DNA from: Amorphophallus konjac
Taxonomy: Eukaryota; Streptophyta; Magnoliopsida; Alismatales; Araceae
Assembly (NCBI GenBank): GCA_022559845.1
Contig: CM040126.1
Coordinates: 226,306,641 to 226,370,640, forward strand
Length of the DNA: 64,000 nt
Direction: 5' to 3'
Positions 42,913 through 53,904 of this stretch are shown here, in pieces. Below the pieces are notes generated by a model. It was not told the DNA's origin, ran no database searches, and was given only the letters and a program-made list of their open reading frames with translations. Each line of letters opens with the position of its first letter. The first letter of the stretch is position 1. A program made the translations under genes and the position numbers.

Positions 42913-44337
42913 TTATCTTCTTCTTCTGTTCTTCATCGGCGCGGCTTGCCAACCTCCTTGGTCTTGAGCTGGCGCCATGACGAAGGCTTGATAAGTAGCC
43001 TGTGTACTGGCCTCCGCCCATTCTTCAAGTAGCTGCTGGTATAAAGATACCATGTTGATAGTGGTGCCGATGTTCGGCATCTCGTGCGGCTGCGGAGGAT
43101 CCACTATGAGCTCCCCCATGTCTAGCTCTCCCTTCTTGATCAAGGACTCAATGACGTCCTTGAAGATGTAACAATCCTCAATGGTATGCCCAAGCATCTG
43201 ATGGTATGGGCAAAAGCGAGGATCATCCTTCTTCTTCAAGTCACCAGGCCTCTTCGGATCTGGTAATGTGATCTTGTTGTACCTGGTGGCCCATTCAAAC
43301 AGGACCCGGGCTTTGTCTCTAGGAAAAGAATACAATTTATTCCTCATCTTCTCCCGCAGGGAGGGACCTTCCCGCCGTTCAGTGGACCTAGGCAGAGGAG
43401 GGTCGGCTGTCTCTTTGGCTTTCTCTCTTTGCTTCTCGAAAGCTTTGAAGTCCAGTGTGTGAACTTCTGGCGGTATTGGTCTTTTCTCGACCTGCCTGGC
43501 CCTCTGGCTCGTTGCAGCTGGGGCGGAAGAGTATCGAGCAAGGAATGCCTCGATCTCAGCCACTATGTTATTCAGACGGTCAAATGACCTTACCTCAGCA
43601 CCGATCATCCTCTCAAGGATTTCCTTCTTCAGATTCTGTTTACCGATCTGCACTGTGTCCTCCTGATGCGGGGGACGTTTGCACCTCATGCTGAGGTTCC
43701 TCCACCTCTTTATGTAGTCGAGTGTCGACTCATGATTTCTCTGTCTTGTGGCATAAAGCTCTGCCACGGTTACCTCCGGCTCAGTTATGTAGAACCTTTC
43801 CTTGAATTTCTTCTGCATATCGGGCCAGTCTGCAATGGACCCGGAGGGCAAGCTCGAGTACCACTCAAAAGCGAGCCCGGTAAGTGTCGAGCCAAAGAAC
43901 TTGAGAAGATAAGCTTCATCCGCGGCTAGATCCCCCATAACATTCACATAATAGGCAATGTGCTCCCTGGGAGACCCTTGCCCATTAAATTTCTCAAACT
44001 TTGGCGGCTTGGTGAAGCCGACCGGTAGCCTCTTGGCAGCATAGTGTGCCGGGTAAGGTACCCGATATACGTCGAATGGCGTGTGATCACCATCGCTCCT
44101 CTCTGCCAACTTCATGTCTATCATTTGTTCAAGCATTAGTCTGCTCACTGTTGTCGGGTCAATCGGGTTTCGATAGAAATGGGCCGGTTGCACCTGCGGC
44201 GTTGTTAACATTGCCGCCTGAGGTGCAATAGTGGACCCCTGGAATGGCAGGTTCGGTGGCGGGGCCGGTGTGATATGTTGTGGCTGATGCAGAGGTACGC
44301 CACCAGTGTCGGTAGGTATTGGGGGAGACACCGTCAC
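42913..44337 (-). pseudogene. Gag: capsid and CHHC knuckle (Tat)
   Basis: 474 open codons. The Gag capsid domain lies at about residues 125-245 (FNGQGSPREHIAYYVNVMGD, LTGLAFEWYSSLP, FKERFYI, NHESTLDYIKRWRNLSM). A C-terminal motif CPYHQMLGHTIEDC follows: CX2HX4HX4C, the spacing of a CCHC knuckle with His at the second position. The frame has no ATG at its upstream edge; it continues the frame of the leader ORF through TAG codons. The stop at 42913 separates it from the protease linker. Confidence 0.85.
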
Positions 44338-44415
44338 CTACGGAGAAGCTTCCGAGGCCTAACTGTTGCCCCCAGGGGTCTCTGGTAATGCTTCAGTCTG
44401 CCCGAATGTCGAGGG

Positions 44416-45921
44416 CTAAGCAGCTCTTTCAGTCAATTGCTTCCTTAACAATTCAATCTCCTGTTGATACTGCTGCATCATATGCAATACCGCGGGGTCG
44501 TTCATGGAAAGCCTAGGGGTGCCTCCTCCTTCTTCGATCGGCGCCTCTTCGGATGAAGTGGATGGTCCTCCCGCAGTGCCTTCTGTAATAACATTGGCAG
44601 CCAAGGACATTGAAGGTTCCTCATAGTTAGCTCCTCCAGTGTGGACTTGTGTCTGCTCAATTGCCGCTTTCCCTCTTCTGGTAAAAGGTTCTAGCCTTGT
44701 GGCAAGCCTGGACATTTCTTCGGGCTCAGTTGGTAGAGCCCCGTACTGACAAGATACCCCTGCCATGTTGCAGGTATAGACCCTCAGGTCTCTACCTCTT
44801 CTTGTCGTTCTTCTCGATGGCTTACCTGGGAAGACCAATCTATCAAAGACCGATCTCCGTGGCTTCAGTTCTTCCCTCAGCGGGGACTGATAGCGCTCCT
44901 CAGAGCAGTTTCTTGACTCGGTCCTGGGCACTGGCCGGGTCTCTTCTTCTTCTAAGGCGGAGGCTACTGCCCCCAGTAATCTCTAGCGACTCAGGGGAGT
45001 GCTCCCCGGGCCTCGCAAGTAGCTCCTCATGGCTTGCTCCACTCCTTCCCAGTCTTGATCAGGAGGAGAAGCCGGTGATGGCGCCCTGTTGGCAGCAACG
45101 GGCATGTGGGTTGCAGGCTCCACACAGGCAGCCTGATAGTGACGTCGGTGGATGTTCTCCGGTGGGGCCGGTGTAGTTAATGCCGGCTGGCAGATGGGGG
45201 CCGATGTCATGACCCGATCTCCTTGTTGTGCCCTTGCTGGGTAGAAGGTGCTGAGCCCTGCCCGGGCTAGTGAGGTGAACCGGGCCCCCTTGGGAACCCA
45301 AACTTGGTTACCTTTGGTGGGCCTGGAGGCCGACTGATGCTGCGGCGCTGGGGCCAGAATGGTGGGCATCATCCTGCCCTTCATCTTCTCCAGTGCCTGA
45401 AAAGAGTTGCGCACTGGTACGGCGGGTACAATGCAATCCGGGATCACCTCAGAACGTTGTCTGGTAAGATGCACTCAGACAGCCCCGATGACAGAAGACT
45501 TGCTGGTGCTAGAGAACCGGTCTCGGGGTGATGTCGTGGCGTGGCTCCTCTGGAGCCTCCTCTGGTGAGAGGCCGACCCCTGGTGAGATGGGCCGGCAGT
45601 TTGGTGCACATGGTGCACGTTGCAGCTCAGCATCCCGGTCGGGACAGTCTTGGAAGTTTCGGCCATTGATCGTCCGACAGCAGCTTTGGCGGCCGCCTGG
45701 ATGGGAGCGTTGCTTTCAGTCCTGTCAGATGGTTCCACGTCCAGCAGGTTCGTGAAGGCTACCCCGAGGAAGTTGGGGAAGCCTACCACGGGAGGGAAGC
45801 TCCCAAAGCTGAGGGGGATGGCCAAGTAGCCGTTCCGAACATGGCTCTCGACGGCCCGTTGACCGAACGTGGGGGCCATCCTGGTGTCCGAAATACAACT
45901 CTGCATTTGCAAACCATACAA
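44416..45921 (-). pseudogene. N-terminal Gag extension / leader ORF (Tat)
   Basis: Three open stretches (45921-45475, 45474-44983, 44931-44416) lie in one frame, separated only by single stops (TGA at 45475, TAG at 44983), and this is also the frame of the Gag capsid (44337-42913). The protein is Ser/Pro/Gln-rich and ends in a short coiled-coil-like MQQYQQEIELLRKQLTERAA. It begins about 85 bp after the primer site. It looks like an unusually long Gag N-terminus, or a separate 5' ORF, of Tat type. Confidence 0.6.
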
Positions 45922-45984
45922 TTAGTATTACAAGAAAAGGGTCATAGGGCCCTTAGTCCCGGCAAAGAGATGAAGGGTGATTTC

Positions 45985-46003
45985 GGTCCCACCGGGCGTG
46001 CCA
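45985..46003 (-). other. Primer binding site of the Tat element
   Basis: On the minus strand, four bases after the 5' LTR end, the sequence is TGGCACGCCCGGTGGGACC. The leading TGG fits the CCA end of a tRNA. Which tRNA is used was not determined. Confidence 0.65.
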
Positions 46004-46854
46004 GACTTGTGGACAGACTAAATTTCGGAAAGAATTGGTTCGTTTGTTGATCGGGGTTCATTCGTTTATTTAGTGTGAGGGCGTGCTAGTCACAAAGTGA
46101 CGATTTATTCGGGCTTCATGGAAGCCCATGGTGCACGCGATCTGACTAATCAGATAATTATGTAGTTCGTGTCAGGACCAAAACCCGCCGTGCCGAAAAG
46201 GCCACGACGTTATTTACATCCCCCATACGGGGGAACACCCTTGATTGATTACCGGGAATAAGGGCCCTACGGCCTGAAATTCATGGTAATAAAGCGAGAA
46301 CAAAGATCTCAGGTCACGTTCAAACAAACCCGTGTTGGGGCGTAAAATGTTCATAGATACGTATATGTTGGTCACTCACGGACCATTTCATGTTCGGACG
46401 GAAGTCCGCATTTGTAGCATCGAAGACAACGATAAAACCGTACGGATGTCTGCCGTAGGTACGGCAAGTTTAATGCGGATGCGGGATCGGATCTCGGAAG
46501 AAGTGGGTCAAGCTGATGGACTATCGGCCCAAGAGGTGCACGGATTATGACCATGTCGGGGATTCCGAGGTCCACGTCCGATACCACGGGGCATCATTGC
46601 TTTTCTCTTCACGCACAGTCCGTGGAAGGGAGTTGTTAAATGTGAAACCCGAACTCGCCAATGTGCGCCCTCACATGTGGATCGACCTGCGCAGTCAGGT
46701 CGCGGGGGTCAAGGGGGCAGCGCCCCTTGCGGGGGTTTCCGAGGGGCGGAGCCCCCAGAATTTGATTATACCGGGGAGGAAACTTTTGATTAGTTTTATT
46801 CATTAGCTTCAAGTCTTTTCTCTTATCTGATTAATCATTCTCTCTCTTTCAGGC

Positions 46855-47240
46855 ACGCCGGTTTAGGGAGATACCAAGAGAGGATAGGGTGCGCCGGATA
46901 AGGGACCCAAGAGAGGGGAGGGGCGCGCCGGTTTTGTAGGTGTTACAAGGGGAGCAAGCGCCAGTTATGGGTTGCACAAGAGGGGCGCGCTGGTTTAGTG
47001 GGAGATGCCAAGAGAGAATAGGGGCGCGCCGGTTATGGAAGGCCAAGGGGCGCGCCGGATCAAGGAAGGCCAAGGGGCACGCCGATTTAAGGAAGGCAAA
47101 GGGGCGCACCGGATTAAGGCTCAAATATAAAGGGGGGTGCACTATTCATTCCAAGAATTCCAACTTGATTTTGGGTGTAGGGTTAAACCGGCGTGCGGGG
47201 AGGGCGCGCCGGATTAACCCACGCCGGATTAACATCACGC
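46855..47240. repeat. Cluster of GGCGCGCC palindromes in the Tat 5' LTR
   Basis: Same cluster as 25540-25890. Differences include loss of some palindromes (GGTGCGCCGG, GAGCAAGCGCC) and one extra ACGCCGATTTA unit, so individual units mutate and duplicate between the two LTRs. Confidence 0.85.
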
Positions 47241-47860
47241 CGGGTTAGTTCTTCAAGTTTGTTTCATTCTTCTTGATTCTTTTATTTCTGTTCTTGCTTC
47301 TTCCACCTGCAAATTGATCCAATAGTTGGATTACTTGTTCAATTGATGGATTAAGTTTTTTTGAGAGGAGGTTTATTGTGTTTTAATTGTTTGTTAAGGC
47401 GAACTGACACGAAGGTTTAGGTGTTTCTGTGAAGCATTCTTTGTTCTTGTTGCTTATGTTCTTGGCAAAAAAATTGGGGAACATCTCCCCTGGACTGAGA
47501 TTCGCCAGAGAAAATAGAGAGACACCAAACAGATAACTCCTGGGTGAACCTCAAATCCAGACCTTACGGCGGTCTGATAACCCAGATGTGAGTGTAGAAA
47601 AGCTCGAGGACTAGCCTTCAAGAGCTCTCACAACTCACAGGTGATGATTTCATGGAACGAGACAAATATGTGCCATAGGTGGCCATGAATGTCCACCCTT
47701 CTGATGGTTCCTTCGAAGACCATGCTATGGAAGAGCAGGCTTCAAAGCACCATAGGTGAGTAGTAAACGGAGAGAAAAGAAGAAAGGAGACTGAAGGCTA
47801 ACAAAAGCATGTATTCTTTCAACGATTCGCTATTTATTCATCCATTGAAGGGGGAAAGGT

Positions 47861-47870
47861 TTATATATAA
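47861..47870 (-). promoter_or_regulatory. TATA box of the Tat 5' LTR
   Basis: TTATATATAA (the same on both strands), preceded on the minus strand by GGATGAACCTCC. In the other LTR the matching site reads TTAAATATAA (26509-26518), a possible promoter loss. Confidence 0.5.
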
Positions 47871-49022
47871 GGAGGTTCATCCCGAAGGATGTACATTGAA
47901 GGGAGAAAAAGAAAAGCTATATCGGTGGGAAGAGGGAACGGAGCACAAGCTCCTCCCCCCTCCGAACTCACCAGACCTCTCTCACCCTCCCTCTCTCTTT
48001 CTTCACCTTGCAGGCGCGGGTGGACAGAGACTCTTCTTCTCTTTGGACACCAGAGACCTTAGCCGAACGAACCAGCCTCTTTTCCTTCATCAGACTTGTC
48101 GTTTTATAGAACGACCGTTGAAGAGACTTCCTGCCACTTCCACCTCATCTGCGACGAAGTCTGAACTCGACGTATTGCGCTGGATGCTACTGATTCGTGC
48201 CGTACGCTGCTGCTCATCTAAGGTTGGGATGTTCACAGATTTGCCAGGGCCTGCTTCGCCGTTGCCGCTTCTGTGCTGTCGAACGGAGGCAGAGACAGAG
48301 CGTCGGGCATTCAATGTTCTATGCACGCCATAATGATGCAAAACAAAGCATCGGCATGCCAACGGGACATGATGGGGTTAAACCGGCGCGGGGGGGGTGA
48401 GCGCGCAGGATTAGCATCCGGATGGGGGGCATGCCGGCTTTAGTGGTTTTGCAAGGGAAAAAAAAAGGGGCCACGCCGGTTTAGGGATCATGTAAGGGGG
48501 AAAGGTTTAAATCCCAAGCAATAGCAGCGTGCCGTATTAAGGCAACATCAAGGGCAAATGGGAAATGGGGCGCGCCTGTTTTAGGCACGCCGGTTTAGAG
48601 CGCACCGGTTTAAGGCCCTTCCGCGCCATTTTAAGCATCAAATGGATTCTTTTCGAAGTCACAGCCATTTATTTGAATGTTGGCATTCCCAGAATGTTCT
48701 AGTTGCAATGTATGGCCTCTATAATATTCTATTTGCAGCCTTTGGGGCTCGGTCCCAGACTTTGTGTGACTTTCGATGCATGCCGAGACTGTGCCGGAGT
48801 TCCTGACTTTCTTTGATTTAGCTCTCGACATGGCCGGTCGGAGAGTTGTAGCCGTATCTTCCGCCTTGGGGGGCTTCCTTAACGGGTAGTGGACCACTAA
48901 GCGAGTTCTCATCCTGATCGGGCGAGACATGAGGTTTATTCGGTGTTTCCATCTTCGACTTGCTCTAGAGTGTCGAGACGTGCATGCCGTATGATCCTCA
49001 TCGACATTTTTCGACGTCCACA

Positions 49023-49027
49023 CCCAC
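49023..49027. repeat. Target-site duplication CCCAC (right) of the Tat element
   Basis: Exact match to 24644-24648. The interrupted Gag of the host element resumes after it. Confidence 0.9.
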
Positions 49028-50499
49028 TTATGTGAAAGGACCCTTGAGAAGGTCGAGAAATTCAAGGGTAAGGGAGTAGAGGATAGCTGGAAGCATGATA
49101 AGCGAGGAAGGAAAGAGGAGAGATTTAGCATCATGGGGTCCTACAAATCCTACGATAACAAGAAGCGGTCCCATAATGGCAACGGGAATGAAAAAAATAA
49201 GAAGGTGAAGGAAGAAGAGAAGCAAGTCATGATGGCTTACACTTTTTGTGAGAAATTCGGTCATTCGACAGAGGAATGCTAGAAGCGCCTTGGCGCTTGT
49301 CTTCAATGTGGCAGTCGGGAGCACCGCATGCCCGATTGCCCCCTCATGAAAGATCAACCTTCTAATGGCGGGCGTAGGCGGCAGGCTCGTCTAAATGCCT
49401 TGTTGGAAGAGGAAGCACCCAAGGATGATGGGTTAATGGAAGGTACCATTCAAATTTACTCGCATCCTGCCTTTGTGTTATTTTATACTGGTGCTTCTCA
49501 TTCCTTTATATCTGCAGCTTTTGCTAAAACTTTACCAATTTCACCTGTTCCTTTACCTTCAGACCTAGCTATTACCACACCCTTAGGTCCTGGAACCAAA
49601 CTTACAACCCACTACCCAAATAGTGAGGTAACCATAGAAGGGCATAATCTCTCCGTAAATCTCATATGCCTTGACATGGAAGGCTACGATGCCATCCTAG
49701 GTGTAGATTGGTTATGCGATCATTATGCTGACATTAATTGTCGCAATAGGAGGATTTAGTTCCATAAATTGGATCTTCCACGGTTTTCTTTTCTTGGCAT
49801 TAAATATAGGAAGCATCCTGCTCTCATTTCTTCTCTTCACGCCTGCAAGCTTATCTCACATGGTTGTGAAGCTTTCCTTGCTTCCGTAATCATTACCGAG
49901 TCCAAGGAAATCATCCTAAAAGAAATTTCCATTGTAAAAGAGTTCCCCGATATTTTTCCATCCGAATTACCCAGTTTACCGCCCGAAAGAAAAGTAAACT
50001 TCTCTATTGAACTTATCCCCGGAGCAGCACCTGTTTCAAAGGCTCCTTATAGGATGTCCCCTACGGAACTTAAGGAGTTGATGAAACAACTTCAAGAGTT
50101 ATTAGACAAAGACTTTATTCGGCCTAGCACATCCCCTTGAGATGTGCCGATTTTATTCGTCAGGAAGAATGATGGATCTCTCAGGCTATGTATCGATTAC
50201 TGGCAGTTAAATCAACTCACCATCAAGAACAAATATCCACTGTCACGTATTGATGAATTGTTCGATCAAATTTTTGGTGTGAAATATTTCACAAAGATAG
50301 ACCTCAGGTCTGGTTATTATCAGTTGCGGATTAAAGATGAAGATATTTCCAAGACTACTTTCCGTAGCAGATATGACCACTATGAGTTTGCAGTAATGCC
50401 ATTTGGGTTAACCAATGCCCCTACAGCTTTCATGCAACTTATGAACAATGTCTTCAGGCCTTATCTCGACCGGTTTGTAGTCATCTTTATTGATGATAT
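49028..50499 (+). pseudogene. Gag C-terminus, protease and RT first half, old Tekay-like element
   Basis: Continuation of the Gag at 24053-24648. Contains a basic linker, a knuckle pair (FCEKFGHSTEEC then a stop in place of Trp; CLQCGSREHRMPDC intact), and a protease with [12 protein letters not shown], where the catalytic Asp is Tyr. The ILGVDWL box, the protease/RT linker (FPDIFPSELPSLPPE) and RT to the catalytic FIDD follow. Stops at 49757 and 50138 break it. At 50499 it is cut in the active-site codons by a solo LTR; the next codons resume at 53905. Confidence 0.9.
50495..50499. repeat. Target-site duplication GATAT (left) of solo LTR
   Basis: GATAT precedes TGTAAGACC at 50500 and is matched by GATAT at 53900-53904. 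Confidence 0.92.
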
Positions 50500-50819
50500 T
50501 GTAAGACCCCAGAATTTTTGTAAATTATTTTTGGTATATTTAACTATTTTCTGGGAATTTTAAAGACCCAAAATGGATTAATAGATGAATATTAGATTAC
50601 ATAAATCATTATAAGGCCCAATTTATGATAAATAATTAACCTAGCCTATTTAAATAAAATCCAAAAGGTTTAAGGACCAAGCCCATTAAGTTTGACCCAT
50701 AGTCTAGAAGGTTATTTAGCCTATTTACGTATTTTAAGGATAAAATATTATTTTATGGATAATAATATGGATAATTAACAAAAGTGTTTGATTTATGTTG
50801 AACTCTGTGCACGTTGGAT

Positions 50820-50880
50820 GTAGCGGTCTATCGTGCGACCGCCATAGCCATGTAACGCACCAGTCTTGATGCGTTACATC
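50820..50880. repeat. Two perfect hairpins in the solo LTR
   Basis: First: GCGGTC (50823-50828), 8-nt loop, GACCGC (50837-50842). Second: GTAACGCA (50852-50859), 10-nt loop, TGCGTTAC (50870-50877). Both stems are perfect, 6 and 8 bp. Confidence 0.9.
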
Positions 50881-51051
50881 CTGTCAGTTCCGTGAATGGA
50901 AGAACGAGCAAAAAGACTAGAACTTTGGGATCCTATCTGCAGGCGATCAACTTGGGAGAGCTTATAACATTACTAAGGAGTCTTAGAAGTTGATCTAAGC
51001 TTTAACAAGGACTCTAGAATCGATCTAATCCTCAAACCCTAGCCAAAACCC

Positions 51052-51060
51052 TATAAATAG
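51052..51060 (+). promoter_or_regulatory. TATA box of the solo LTR
   Basis: TATAAATAG in the context AAAACCCTATAAATAGGACC, 552 bp into the LTR. The same context recurs in the LTR at 56821. Confidence 0.6.
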
Positions 51061-51785
51061 GACCTAGTTCTGAACTAAGTAACCCTTACTTTTGGCTCGT
51101 GAAGAAACAAGGTAAGGAGTCATAATTTTGGGTAAGTTCTTTAGAAGATTTTATTTAGTATACTTTAGATTAATAGTTCCCCAAATTTCGTGCTAGGAGA
51201 TCAACCAACCAAGGAGATAGAAGCTTCCAAAGTCGCTGATTCAGTCATAGGAACCCAGGAAACTGAACGCAAGACCCCTGAAGATCAAGAGATTAGGACA
51301 TCTAAACGAGGTAATTAGAGTTCAGTCCTTTAGAACTTTTTGTTCACCTTAGTTTCAGCTTCTTACCCTTAAAATTTCACGTCCTTAGGTCAAGAGATTG
51401 GAGAGATAGAGTGACATGAAGTTGCTGAAAAACTCAGGAAGGGAAGAACTAGGGCGTGTCTTGCAGTCCCAAATTGGAAGATTAAAGCTCATTTAAAAGG
51501 TAGGTCATGTCATGATTGGCAAAAACATCTTGTTAGGGATAAAAGTCCTCTGGTTTTGATTGATTTCATGTATGATAGATCATAAATTTCATATTTTAAT
51601 AGTTCTATGCATACATGTATACTCTTAACCCTAACTAAGTTAAAAAAGGAACTCTCTTATCAAATTCACAGTAAACCCATGCATACTAGTAGGTTAGGCT
51701 TCATTCTATCATATGGAAGTTTATATATGATTTTCAGACATGATGTAAGTTGAACCCTTAGATTTTTTATATATTTTCTGCCAGC

Positions 51786-51990
51786 AGACGATCTGACGCA
51801 TTAAAGTAAGACCGCCATAGTTATCTAATGGCCTTACGACAAGCCGTCACACCTTCTGTTATTTTTAAATTTCTCTGTTATCTCTGACGGCCCAGACTCA
51901 GTGCGTCACAACACTGTAACGGTCCCACGATAAACTGTCACAATCACTGTGACGCCCCCATTCTCGACCGTCAGAGTAACTATAGACAGA
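51786..51990. repeat. Short-palindrome array, GTAACGG/CCGTCAC type, left block
   Basis: Five to six units such as GTAACGGTCCC...ACTGTCAC, GTGACGCCCC...GACCGTCAG and TGACGGCCC...GTGCGTCAC. Spacers differ and arms are conserved. Confidence 0.75.
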
Positions 51991-52485
51991 ATTGAAGAAC
52001 AGTCACATTAACTTATAAATATGCCTAGTTATCTAAGTTTTGACCTGTTGATATGGCTTTAAATTTATTAATTGGTTCGTGATAAGTATCGCATGTTAAA
52101 AGCATCATGAATTATTTTAAGAATATGTTAATTTCATGTCAAAGCACTATAGTTTGTATTAACTCCATGATTTTAAATGATGTATTGACGGAGTTTTATC
52201 TTGGTTTCACGTTGTTACACATTCTCTCTCTATCAATAGAGTCATTTTCTTTAAGTACATGGCACATATTCCGGTATGTTGTCCATTAGTTCCCACTTTG
52301 CGCTATAGGAACATTATTCTTGGACTTGAGGACCTCTCTATTGGATATTCCTTCCAATGGATTAGGAAATCTTATTTCAATACCTCCGTAATTCTCTATG
52401 AGCCTGGGATTCCCACTAGGAAGCCGAGTTTGTTGTACCATTAAAACCCAATTGATTAGAAAGCACTATCGATGTTTTCTGGTTC

Positions 52486-52750
52486 TAGCAATGTAACGGA
52501 CCTATATTGGACCGTCAGGCCCATGTAACGGCCCAATATACAACCGTCACATTTAGCTGAGTCCAATTATTGTTTCTGGATATAGTCTTTCTAACGGATC
52601 AAGGCTCGACCGTCACGTTAACGTAACGGCTAGTACAAGACCGTAACATTAAACTGAGTCTACTTTCTTTGTTCGGGATTCAGACCATTGTAATGGCCCA
52701 ACACTGGAGCGTCACATGAATGTAATGGCCAAGTCTTTGACCGTCACAAT
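52486..52750. repeat. Short-palindrome array, GTAACGG/CCGTCAC type, right block
   Basis: Six units (near 52493, 52525, 52593, 52624, 52690 and 52722), each opening GTAACGG, CTAACGG or GTAATGG and closing ACCGTCAC or GACCGTAAC after 8-12 nt. This is the cleanest array in the window. Confidence 0.8.
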
Positions 52751-53904
52751 GCTTGAGCTAGTTAACCCGAGGTTTGACCCAAGGGTTGATATTCTAAAGT
52801 TCCTAGATGGCTTGATAATGGTCTAGGATTTATCATATTGATCAAGAAACTTAATATAATGAATGTAAGTTAAAGAAATGTACCGTTATGCTGCCGATTT
52901 GTCTCCATAAGCATAACATTGTCTTAATTCATTCTTGATCTCTCATATTCTTAATTGAAGCATTCATTCTTTGATAATTGTTGTCATGAGCTTATTGATT
53001 GAACTTATTACATTCTTGGCCATACTTTATTGTTACACTCATGGAAGTAGCTTGATTTATACGTGAAGATGCAGTTCGGGCGCCGATTGTGTCCAAGGGC
53101 TCTATGCTAGTCCCCTCGGTTGATTGCCAAAAATATACTATTGTAAACCATGGGGTATGATGCTACTGGCGTCGCATTGCGCTGGGAGTACTTACTTTTT
53201 AAATAAGTGAAATCTATGAGCACTCGTGAAAATCTAGTGAATTGCTACATGAGTGACATTCTCGTGCATAACCTTTATGGTTATGAAAGTAAAAAGTGAA
53301 AGTGTATTCTTGTTCATGAAAGGTCATGATACATTCTGGATCATACTTGTTACATTCTTGCTAGTTCATACTTGCTCTCATCCTATCTTACATGATCGTC
53401 TTATTCGCATGATTTGTCGCATTTGCATGATTTTACCTTATTTCTCTAGAGCTAAAATGCTAATTACTTTAATAGTGATAATTATGTTGATGCGAAGATA
53501 CCTACTGGGCAAGTGTGCTCATTACCTATTTCTAATCTTTTTAGGAGATGGAAGTGATTCGAATTCGGATTTGGGCTATACAAGTAGCGGGTCCGAGAGT
53601 GAATGAAAGTGTTGTCAAGATGAGAGTGAAGACTTAGGAAAGTCTATATCGTTTAGATCGAGTCTCTGTAATTTTCCTATTTTTTGAGTCTGATAGGTTG
53701 AAAGAAGTTGAAAGTTGTTGTATTTGAATATTGATTATCAATGAAATAAGTTGAAGTTTGATTAAAATAATGTGCAATCGCATTTATGTGTGTGATTGTC
53801 TCGCGCTCTGATCATTCTTGCTTGCAAGAGGCTTACCATGCCGGCTATTCACGTTTCTCAAGCGAGTCTTCTGCTGTCATAAAGGCTCGGGGCGTGACAG
53901 ATAT

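Larger units (their letters stand above)
24649..49022 (-). mobile_element. Tat-lineage Ty3/gypsy element (24.4 kb with a nested insert)
   Basis: Bounded by LTRs at 24649-27706 and 46008-49022 and by CCCAC duplications. Coding order on the minus strand is long Gag (45921-42913), linker, protease (41800-41195), unknown ORF (41170-40571), partial second Gag plus RT (about 40380-38477), RNase H and archaeal-type RNase H (38313-37645), integrase (37370-36158), then a repeat-rich 3' region. Without the nested 6.6-kb element it is about 17.8 kb. The tandem second RNase H is the known hallmark of the Tat lineage. Several stops and frameshifts make it non-autonomous now. Confidence 0.9.
46008..49022 (-). 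mobile_element. 5' LTR of the Tat element (3015 bp)
   Basis: In + coordinates TGTGGACAGACT to GACGTCCACA, followed by the CCCAC duplicate. The minus strand has a TATATATAA promoter-like site at 47861-47870. GGCGCGCC palindromes cluster at 46855-47240 and 48375-48625, with some units altered relative to the other LTR. Confidence 0.9.
50500..53899 (+). mobile_element. Solo LTR (3400 bp) inserted in the RT active site
   Basis: TGTAAGACCCC to GGGGCGTGACA with an exact GATAT duplication and no internal sequence, so it is a solo LTR. Plus orientation is inferred from TGTAAGACCCC resembling the TGTAACACCCC LTR starts, and from the TATA box TATAAATAG at 51052. It holds palindrome arrays at 50820-50880, 51786-51990 and 52486-52750 and the conserved Tekay-type LTR block at 52300-52445. 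Confidence 0.92.
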
